Of a stretch of 7,002 nt of DNA, positions 1 through 4,949 are shown piece by piece. Within the stretch, counting starts at the first letter, position 1. Each line of letters starts with the position of its first letter. The notes beneath the pieces were generated by a model, which worked only from the letters and a program-made list of their open reading frames with translations, was not told the DNA's origin and ran no database searches. A program made the translations under genes and the position numbers. Source of the stretch: Deltaproteobacteria bacterium (lineage in GTDB: Bacteria > Desulfobacterota > B13-G15 > RBG-16-54-18). The stretch spans positions 1 to 7,002 of the forward strand of contig QMLM01000087.1 in the NCBI GenBank assembly GCA_003646745.1. Reading direction: 5' to 3'.

Positions 1-183
1 GAATACCTCAGCCATCTCGGCCACCTTCACATCGGGGTCAAATACCGCCTCGGCAGAGGCGACATGATGGGCAACCCGCTGAAACATCTCCTGTGGGGTT
101 TCCACTACGTGGCCCTCAGGATCCTTCTTAAGGTACCTGGCCCGCAGTATGCGTAGGGCATTTGGCGTCAAATTGATCTTCAT
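1..183 (-). CDS. nrdJ: Class II (adenosylcobalamin-dependent) ribonucleotide reductase, N-terminal fragment
   Basis: Only the first 61 codons are present; the gene continues past the left edge. It starts at ATG (181-183) and stays open to base 1. The translation begins MKINLTPNALRILRARYLKK, followed by a D-P-E-G-x-V-x-E-T-P segment and a QRVAHHVA-like helix. This matches the N-terminal signature of B12-dependent ribonucleotide reductases (L-x-x-N-A-L-x-x-L-x-x-R-Y-L, D-x-x-G, E-T-P, R-V-A). The full enzyme reduces ribonucleotides to deoxyribonucleotides in the cytoplasm and works with or without oxygen. The catalytic cysteines lie outside the window, so the assignment rests on the N-terminus alone. 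There is no Shine-Dalgarno sequence before the ATG, and a strong promoter ends only 7 nt upstream, which points to leaderless translation. It is transcribed separately from the upstream transporter gene. Confidence 0.85.
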   Translation of the reverse strand, partial: MKINLTPNALRILRARYLKKDPEGHVVETPQEMFQRVAHHVASAEAVFDPDVKVAEMAEVF

Positions 184-190
184 GGTTTAT

Positions 191-219
191 AAAATAATTG
201 AGATCAGATTTGTTGTCAA
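191..219 (-). promoter_or_regulatory. Predicted sigma70-type promoter of nrdJ
   Basis: On the minus strand a perfect -35 box TTGACA (214-219) is followed by a 17-nt spacer and a -10 box TATTTT (191-196). Only 7 nt separate the -10 box from the nrdJ ATG, so the expected start of transcription falls at or just before the first base of the start codon. No NrdR-box-like palindrome was seen nearby. The match was found by eye and the transcription start is inferred. Confidence 0.6.
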
Positions 220-265
220 ACCTTTTGAGCCCCTCTGCCTGTAGCGGACTCGTCGATGGCGGGTT

Positions 266-1495
266 TCACGAGCGTTTCTCTTCCACAAACAAATATGCTA
301 CGCTGCCGAGGGCTGCGGCAGCAAAGCAGAGGCCGAAGGCAAAGGAGAAGGCCTCGCTGGATAGTTGTCCCTGGGAAAGTGGAAATCTATCTATCATGGC
401 ACCCATAATGTGTTGGAAGAAGGCGCCCCCACCTATGGTGAAGAAGTTCACTGCGGTCATCGCGGTTGCGGCGATAGAGCTTGGCAACAGCTCTTTGATG
501 TTGGCATACATCACTTGCCCACAGGAGCTGAACAGACCAATCCCGAAGAAAATCACCAATAACAGATGGGTAGACAATGGGAAGAAACCGATCAATGGGA
601 AGATAAAGAGCGTGAAAAGGAGCATCCCAATGGTTGTGACCTTCTTGCGACTGTTAAAGACCCGATCAGAGAGGAAGCCGAAGATTGGACCTCCTACAAT
701 AAACCCGATGGGGAAGGCCATCAAAGTCCTTCCTCTATCAACAAGTGGAAGTCCATAGACTACCTCCAGGTAAGGTCCTGCCCAAAGGCCGGCTATTGAG
801 ATATAGGTACCATAGCGGACAAAGGCAGCAAGAGCAATGAACCAAAAGGAGGGAAGTTGCAAAACTTTCCTAATTCCTTCCATAGATTCCTTCCACAGAC
901 CTTTTTCGTGCATCCGGTCTTCCCCCCCATCTTTACCTTCAGGACGATCACTTACCCCCAGATAGATCCAGATGGCGATGAGCAAATGGATAAGGGCTAT
1001 GAACAAGAAGACCTTACGCCATCCCAACCAATTTACCGCCATAGCGAGAGGGGCGGTGGCGAATACGTTCCCCAACGTCCCTATGGATAGGACAAACCCA
1101 GACATAGTGGCAAAAGTATCGGGTGGGAACCAGATGGTTAGCAGCTTATAGGTGCCCATTAATGCGCAGGCCATCCCCAAACCCAAAAGGACACGCCCCA
1201 GGACCGCCATGGGGAAGGAGTTTGCTAGGGCAAATGTTACTGCCCCCCCGATCCCTAAGAGGGAAAGAAGAAGGATTAACCTCTTCGCCCCAAAGAGGTC
1301 CATGGCTGCCCCCATGGGGATTTGGACAAGGGCGAAGGCGTAAAAGAAAGCAGAGCTGAGCAACCCCAAATCAGCAGCCCTTAGGGATAGGTCATGCATC
1401 AGGTCTGAAGCGATCACCGCTGAGGAGGACCGATAAAACTGAGAAAAGAGAAACAGCAAGCTCAAGGGGACAAGCATCCAAATCCTTTTTTTCAC
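266..1495 (-). CDS. Major facilitator superfamily transporter, substrate unknown
   Basis: A 409-residue inner-membrane protein with about 12 hydrophobic segments and the two-bundle MFS layout. The loop after TM2 carries motif A (G-A-A-M-D-L-F-G-A-K-R, about residues 62-72). A second copy follows the central loop (G-F-L-S-D-R-V-F-N-S-R, about 273-283). A G-R-V-L-L-G-L-G stretch near residue 100 fits TM4, and the hydrophilic central loop (about 181-210) is rich in E, D, G and K. The N-terminal S-Q-F-Y-R-S-S and L-S-S-A-F-F-Y-A-F-A segments resemble a broad group of anaerobe MFS permeases. The start is uncertain: I prefer GTG at 1493-1495, which has AGAGG 5 nt upstream and gives an N-terminus of MKKRIWML. 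A TTG at 1514-1516 would add 7 residues but has a weak ribosome site. It is the last gene of the operon, 46 bp after the DUF169 stop. The substrate cannot be deduced. Confidence 0.88.
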   Translation of the reverse strand: MKKRIWMLVPLSLLFLFSQFYRSSSAVIASDLMHDLSLRAADLGLLSSAFFYAFALVQIPMGAAMDLFGAKRLILLLSLLGIGGAVTFALANSFPMAVLGRVLLGLGMACALMGTYKLLTIWFPPDTFATMSGFVLSIGTLGNVFATAPLAMAVNWLGWRKVFLFIALIHLLIAIWIYLGVSDRPEGKDGGEDRMHEKGLWKESMEGIRKVLQLPSFWFIALAAFVRYGTYISIAGLWAGPYLEVVYGLPLVDRGRTLMAFPIGFIVGGPIFGFLSDRVFNSRKKVTTIGMLLFTLFIFPLIGFFPLSTHLLLVIFFGIGLFSSCGQVMYANIKELLPSSIAATAMTAVNFFTIGGGAFFQHIMGAMIDRFPLSQGQLSSEAFSFAFGLCFAAAALGSVAYLFVEEKRS

Positions 1496-1516
1496 CTTTG
1501 CCTCTGCTAAGACCAA

Positions 1517-1530
1517 TAAGGGATCCCTTA
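1517..1530. repeat. Perfect 14-bp palindrome between the DUF169 and transporter genes
   Basis: TAAGGGATCCCTTA is a perfect inverted repeat with no spacer, in the short gap between the two genes and just upstream of the possible TTG start of the transporter. With no loop it would not make a useful RNA hairpin. It could be a dimeric protein-binding site or chance. Confidence 0.25.
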
Positions 1531-1541
1531 ATAGGGGTCGT

Positions 1542-2321
1542 TCAGAGCTCTATCCCCAGTTCCCTGGCGAGCTCATCCCAGGCCCTAGGGTGGCGGGGCC
1601 GGTAGAGGAGATATGGTATGTGCGGATAGCGATGGCTTCCGATCTTTTTGCCCGCCTCAGCTAAGCTTGCCAGCAGAGGGCCCAATTCTGAGGTCGGCAG
1701 AGAGAAGATCAACTCATTGTCCTGAACGGCGGAGAATATCCTGTCTCCCGCACCGGGGATGATGACCCTTGGGGTTTTCTCCTGCAGGGTGCCGATTACC
1801 GCCTCGGTACAAGCTAACTTCCCCGTTGAGGTGAGGGCCACTGTTCCTCCGTTTCCATAGGTGTAGCCTTGCACTAATTTTACCACCTGGGCAGGGTTGC
1901 CATAAATGAGTATAAGGTCCGGTTCGGCCTCCACCTTCCCTAGGGGTTCCATCATGATGCCCTCATACCCCTTTTCCCAGAAAAACCAAGGGGTCTTTTC
2001 GGCCTCCTTAGGGCCCTTTAACCACCCCATCTCCACTATGAGGCGTTCCAGGGCCTCTCTTCTGTCTTTTACCTCCCCGAAACCAAAGGCCAGATAAGCG
2101 GGCAGACATACCAGATCATCGCCTCTCATCACCACCCTCCAGCCGTATATTCTGGCCAAGCCGAGAGCCTGACAAAGGGTGATCTTTATACCAAGGTCCT
2201 CTCTAGGCCGGCGTACTCCTTGCGGTAGCCCCTTTAGGTCATTCAATAGAGTTAGCCCGACAGGGTTAGTCCTCAACCTCAGTTGAGAAACCAACTTCTC
2301 CTCCATTTCCTTCCATTCCAT
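1542..2321 (-). CDS. DUF169 family protein
   Basis: A 259-residue soluble protein with no signal peptide or membrane segment. It follows the DUF169 (Pfam PF02596) pattern: an N-terminal helix with the N-P-V-G-L-T-L segment (about 19-25), a C-Q-A-L-G-L-A-R segment with Cys50, then Cys72 in D-L-V-C-L-P, then E-P-L-G (about 125-128). Next come the P-D-L-I-L-I-Y-G-N-P-A-Q core (about 134-145), Cys171 in L-A-C-T-E-A, and a late G-A-G-D-R motif followed by D-N-E-L. The three conserved-type cysteines could bind a metal or cluster, but the family has no established biochemical function. Start choice: the ATG at 2319-2321 has AGGAGG 6 nt upstream. The in-frame GTG two codons earlier directly abuts AGGAGG, so it is unlikely. 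The start lies inside the methyltransferase gene, with a 56-nt overlap in another frame, which suggests translational coupling and a shared role. Confidence 0.85.
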   Translation of the reverse strand: MEWKEMEEKLVSQLRLRTNPVGLTLLNDLKGLPQGVRRPREDLGIKITLCQALGLARIYGWRVVMRGDDLVCLPAYLAFGFGEVKDRREALERLIVEMGWLKGPKEAEKTPWFFWEKGYEGIMMEPLGKVEAEPDLILIYGNPAQVVKLVQGYTYGNGGTVALTSTGKLACTEAVIGTLQEKTPRVIIPGAGDRIFSAVQDNELIFSLPTSELGPLLASLAEAGKKIGSHRYPHIPYLLYRPRHPRAWDELARELGIEL

Positions 2322-2967
2322 TTGCACCCTCCTTTGTCTCTTTACGGCAGATGATGATCTTGGACCTCCCGGTCTGTGTCCTTAACTTTTTCACGTAGGG
2401 GAAATATCTCCTAAAGATCCCTTCCTCCCCCTTTAATATTTCGAGGGCCTTCTTAGAACCCATGGATAATATTCGCCCATAGAATAAGAGTCGCACCAGG
2501 GGATTAGAGGGAATGTCGTGCTCCATCATGAAGAACCCCTTCCCCCTCTTTAGAACCCGGGAGACCTCCTGCAGGCACCTTCCCGCGGCCTCTGCTTTAA
2601 GTTCGTAAAAGGCGTGGGAACAAGTGACGCCATCAAATACCTCCCTCTTAAAAGGGAGGAAGGAAACGTCGGCCTCAACCAGTAATATGTTGACATGTTT
2701 TTTAGTCTTCTCTCTGGCCACCTGTAGCATTCCCCGGGAAAAGTCCACCCCTACAACCATTCCCTTATCTCCCACAAGGTGACGCAGGCTCAAAAGCAAG
2801 CTCCCGGTGCCTGTGCAGATATCAAGGGCTATATCCCCTTTCCCCAGACCTACCTTTTGCGCCAAGTAATTCCTTAGGAATCCACCTCGATCTCCAGAAT
2901 GCAGGGCAACGAAAATGTCATAAAAATGGGAGAAAACGTTATAATATTTCTTGCGAAATCCTTTCAT
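2266..2967 (-). CDS. Class I SAM-dependent methyltransferase, UbiE/COQ5-like
   Basis: A 233-residue cytoplasmic Rossmann-fold methyltransferase. The N-terminal N-V-F-S-H-F-Y-D segment (about 10-17) resembles the start of UbiE/Methyltransf_11-type enzymes. Motif I is L-D-I-C-T-G-T-G (48-55), the adenosine-binding acidic residue lies in V-G-V-D-F-S (72-77), E-A-D (98-100) is motif II, F-D-G-V-T-C-S-H (111-118) is motif IV, and E-V-S-R-V-L-K-R-G-K-G (134-144) is the usual post-II helix. The acceptor is unknown: UbiE itself methylates menaquinone precursors, but relatives act on many small molecules. No usable Shine-Dalgarno precedes the ATG (AGGAG lies 17 nt away). Instead the ATG overlaps a TGA of another reading frame in an ATGA junction, so it is probably started by reinitiation. 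The last roughly 20 residues are Gly/Glu-rich and coincide with the start and ribosome site of the next gene, so they may be a non-conserved tail. Confidence 0.85.
   Translation of the reverse strand: MKGFRKKYYNVFSHFYDIFVALHSGDRGGFLRNYLAQKVGLGKGDIALDICTGTGSLLLSLRHLVGDKGMVVGVDFSRGMLQVAREKTKKHVNILLVEADVSFLPFKREVFDGVTCSHAFYELKAEAAGRCLQEVSRVLKRGKGFFMMEHDIPSNPLVRLLFYGRILSMGSKKALEILKGEEGIFRRYFPYVKKLRTQTGRSKIIICRKETKEGANGMEGNGGEVGFSTEVED
2328..2333 (-). promoter_or_regulatory. Ribosome binding site that sets the DUF169 start
   Basis: AGGAGG on the minus strand lies 6 nt before the ATG at 2319-2321. It lies within the coding region of the upstream methyltransferase. It argues for this ATG over the adjacent GTG at 2325-2327. 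Confidence 0.75.
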
Positions 2968-3086
2968 GATTTGCTGCCGTAAAGCTCCTGAAAGGTAGCC
3001 TTAATTCCCTCAATAGAGATATCATTTTCCTGAGATAAACTCAAGGGCTCACGTGTCTGCGCAAACTCAAGGCACCCTGTGGGCAT
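2964..3086 (-). CDS. Possible 40-residue small protein, or frameshifted C-terminus of the polyferredoxin
   Basis: This frame begins at an ATG inside the end of the polyferredoxin gene and ends with a TGA that overlaps the methyltransferase ATG (ATGA). The end of the product reads NDISIEGIKATFQELYGSKS, which looks protein-like rather than random, and codon choice resembles the neighbours. I do not recognise the sequence. Two readings are possible. It may be a separate coupled small gene. Alternatively, a single-base frameshift (sequencing error, mutation or programmed event) around 3050-3085 means this is the true end of the polyferredoxin, lengthening it by roughly 25 residues. In favour of translation through this frame is that the methyltransferase has no ribosome site of its own and the ATGA junction would supply coupling. 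Nothing recognisable as a ribosome site precedes the internal ATG. Confidence 0.3.
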   Translation of the reverse strand: MPTGCLEFAQTREPLSLSQENDISIEGIKATFQELYGSKS

Positions 3087-3547
3087 GAAGCTAAGCAGTT
3101 GAGGCAGCGTATGCAGGCATAACGACTACTGGGATTTTTCGCTAGCTCTGCGTACCCAGTGCCTAGTTCAACCAAGCCGACGAGACAGCTCTGGTCACAA
3201 GTGCCACAGTGGATGCATTTGCTCTCTTCTTTCTTTATCCGGAAGATGCTGGTTTTGTTTATTGAACCAATAATTAGTGAAAAGGGGCACCCGATGCGAC
3301 AATGGGGGCGAAGCCACTTATGAGGGGTCTTTAGGCGGACCAACTCATAGATGGTTCCAAGGGGGCAGGCCCAGCTACAAAAGGCTCGGCCAACAAAAAC
3401 GGAGGAGATGATAGCCAAGGCCAAGATTATCCCCACAAGGGCAAATCGATGATTGAACAACAAAATGGTCCAAAGAAGGAGAGAGGAAACTTGAGATATC
3501 CTGCGCCAGCGTTTTAGTTTCTTAAGAGGCGGGACTTGAGATGTCAC
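3041..3547 (-). CDS. NapH-like membrane polyferredoxin (4Fe-4S protein)
   Basis: A 168-residue protein with a basic N-terminus (K-K-L-K-R-W-R-R, 9-16), one long or two short membrane segments (about 18-52), then F-V-G-R-A-F-C-S-W-A-C-P-L-G (51-64). That last motif is the hallmark of NapH/NosR/MauN-type quinol-linked ferredoxins. Cys83 and Cys87 follow in C-R-I-G-C-P. Two 4Fe-4S motifs are visible: C111-x2-C114-x2-C117-x3-C121, whose last cysteine is followed by Leu rather than Pro, and C145-x2-C148-x2-C151-x3-C155-Pro. It should pass electrons between the quinone pool and a soluble partner; the partner is unknown. It is shorter than NapH, with fewer membrane spans. The start is a GTG (3545-3547) with no evident ribosome site, 11 nt after the dehydratase stop. 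Its extreme C-terminus is doubtful because a plausible continuation exists in another frame down to 2964. Confidence 0.85.
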   Translation of the reverse strand: MTSQVPPLKKLKRWRRISQVSSLLLWTILLFNHRFALVGIILALAIISSVFVGRAFCSWACPLGTIYELVRLKTPHKWLRPHCRIGCPFSLIIGSINKTSIFRIKKEESKCIHCGTCDQSCLVGLVELGTGYAELAKNPSSRYACIRCLNCLASCPQGALSLRRHVSP

Positions 3548-3558
3548 AATTTATGAAA

Positions 3559-4596
3559 TTAAGGGCCGTTAAATCTATTGCCTGACCTGATCCTCCTTAA
3601 ATCCTCTTTGACCATTATTTCCACCAGCTTTTCTAAAGATGTTTTAGGTGCCCACCCTAGCTCTCTGTGGGCCTTGCTGGCGTCGCCGATCAGCAGGTTG
3701 ATATCCGCAGGGCGAAAAAGGCGGGGATCAATCTCCACTACAACCCTTCCCGTTCTCCTATCTATCCCCCTTTCCTCTTCACCTTTTCCTTCCCAAACGA
3801 TCTCTATATCTAACGTGCCGAACGCCCTCTCGACGAACTCCCTTACAGAGTAAGCCTTTCCTGTGGCGATGACGTAATCATCCGCCTGTGGATTATTCAA
3901 CATCAACCACATGGCCTCCACATATTCCGGGGCATAGCCCCAATCCATGCGAACGTTTAAGTTTCCGAGCAATAACTTCTCCTGCAGGCCCTCCTTTATC
4001 TTGGCAGCAGAATAGGTGATCTTTCTGGTGACAAACTCCAACCCCCTTAAGGGGGATTCGTGGTTGAAGAGGATCCCCGAGCAAGTGAAGATATCATAGA
4101 CCTCGCGATAATTAATGGTTATCCAGTGTCCGTACAACTTGGCGATAGCATAAGGACTTCTCGGATGAAAGGGAGTATCTTCCGATTGGGGTACTTCTCG
4201 TACCTTGCCGAACATCTCATTGGAAGAGGCTTGGAAGAACCTTATATCCGGATTCACGTTCCGCACCGCCTCTAGAAGACGGGCCACACCAAGCCCCGTG
4301 ATCTCACCAGTAGCTACAGGTTGCTCAAAGGATACACTGATATAACTTTGTGCCGCCAGATTATATACTTCCTCCGGTCTAACCTCCTGTAACAATTTGG
4401 TGCAGTTGCGTTCGGTCTGTAGGTCCAACTCCCGTAGATTCACCTTATCCGCAATTCCTAACTCGCTCAATCGCCAGAGATTGGGCGGGTAGTTTTTGTA
4501 GGTACCATAGATCTCGTAACCTTTCTCAAGGAGAAATTTGGCTAAATAGGCCCCATCCTGGCCCGTAACCCCAGTAATTAAGGCTCTTTTCGCCAT
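3559..4596 (-). CDS. gmd: GDP-mannose 4,6-dehydratase family protein
   Basis: A 345-residue extended short-chain dehydrogenase that would convert GDP-D-mannose to GDP-4-keto-6-deoxy-D-mannose, a precursor of GDP-fucose, rhamnose and related surface sugars. Visible motifs are G-V-T-G-Q-D-G (9-15, nucleotide binding), N-L-A-A-Q-S-Y (79-85) and S-S-N-E-M-F-G (124-130), with Ser125 and Glu127 at the catalytic Thr and Glu positions. They are followed by Tyr149-x3-Lys153 in S-P-Y-A-I-A-K, N-H-E-S-P-L-R-G (178-185), D-W-G-Y-A-P-E-Y-V (218-226), and F-R-P-A-D-I (294-299) with G-D-A-S-K-A. Length is close to the usual 340-370. Two departures stand out: the R-R-S-S cofactor-loop motif is replaced by T-Y-K-N-Y-P-P-N (32-39), and the Arg of R-D-W-G is Met217. 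Cofactor or substrate preference may therefore differ. It is the promoter-proximal gene of the operon, with a weak ribosome site before its ATG. Confidence 0.88.
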   Translation of the reverse strand: MAKRALITGVTGQDGAYLAKFLLEKGYEIYGTYKNYPPNLWRLSELGIADKVNLRELDLQTERNCTKLLQEVRPEEVYNLAAQSYISVSFEQPVATGEITGLGVARLLEAVRNVNPDIRFFQASSNEMFGKVREVPQSEDTPFHPRSPYAIAKLYGHWITINYREVYDIFTCSGILFNHESPLRGLEFVTRKITYSAAKIKEGLQEKLLLGNLNVRMDWGYAPEYVEAMWLMLNNPQADDYVIATGKAYSVREFVERAFGTLDIEIVWEGKGEEERGIDRRTGRVVVEIDPRLFRPADINLLIGDASKAHRELGWAPKTSLEKLVEIMVKEDLRRIRSGNRFNGP

Positions 4597-4657
4597 AATC
4601 TTTTTAAATTTTCTGTTTTAAATAACTTTCCAAATAATGATAAAGTACTTTCTAAAT

Positions 4658-4686
4658 ATTTTACCACTTTCTCCACTGCGTGACAA
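4658..4686 (-). promoter_or_regulatory. Predicted sigma70-type promoter of the gmd operon
   Basis: On the minus strand TTGTCA (4681-4686) and TAAAAT (4658-4663) are separated by exactly 17 nt, each one mismatch from consensus. Transcription would begin near 4651, giving an AT-rich leader of about 55 nt before the gmd ATG. No operator or riboswitch fold was recognised. Confidence 0.6.
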
Positions 4687-4796
4687 GATTATCTCGATAA
4701 AGGGGGCACTTCTAATTATTCTCAGGAGATTAACCCTTCTTTCTTTAAAAGCGTACATGTAGATTTCCTCTTAGTGCGAAAAGGGTGCGGAAAGTC

Positions 4797-4815
4797 GGCT
4801 GTTAAAGAGACAGCC
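4797..4815. terminator. Small hairpin, possible weak terminator
   Basis: GGCTGT and ACAGCC form a 6-bp stem around a 7-nt loop. On the plus strand four T residues follow directly. On the minus strand, the direction of the oxidoreductase transcript, the hairpin is followed only by GACTTTCC. It lies about 135 nt after the oxidoreductase stop and upstream of the gmd promoter, so it might end or attenuate that transcript, but the stem is short. Confidence 0.25.
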
Positions 4816-4949
4816 TTTTAGGAGGTTGAGATCGGTGGAGAAACCCAAGGCAAAATCATCAACCAGATCTTGGCGATGGTCTTGAAGAGAGGGAAGGGGG
4901 GTCAATCACGGCTTGCCGTTGAGTGGGTGCATGGCGCAATCAGTTTCTC

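Larger units (their letters stand above)
4597..4949. other. 353-bp intergenic region between the oxidoreductase gene and gmd
   Basis: The gmd-proximal third is AT-rich and holds the predicted promoter. The middle holds the small hairpin. No tRNA or known riboswitch signature was recognised. On the plus strand one frame is open from 4684 to a TAG at 4819-4821 and again from 4822 to a TAA at 4948-4950. The second part reads like coding sequence (for example KGGQSRLAVEWVHGAISFS) but has no convincing start codon. It could be a gene remnant with an amber stop, or chance. I do not recognise the protein. Confidence 0.4.

Noticed and set aside
220..265. Possible terminator after the transporter gene
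   Set aside because: CTCGT and ACGAG can pair, but the loop is 14 nt, the stem 5 bp and no T-run follows.
198..758. Long plus-strand open frame opposite the transporter gene
   Set aside because: It is antisense to a clear MFS gene, its translation has no family signature, and no ribosome site supports its start.
4770..4850. Structured RNA or riboswitch upstream of gmd
   Set aside because: No cobalamin-box, SAM-box or other known core was recognised, and most of this segment lies upstream of the predicted gmd transcription start.
4825..4884. AGGAGG followed by a GTG on the plus strand as a small gene
   Set aside because: The frame from this GTG (4835) has only 16 codons and a basic, serine-rich product; the ribosome-site match is probably chance.
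4900..4925. Hairpin ACGG-CAAG-CCGT shortly after the oxidoreductase stop
   Set aside because: Only a 4-bp stem, with no T-run on the minus strand; too weak to call a terminator.
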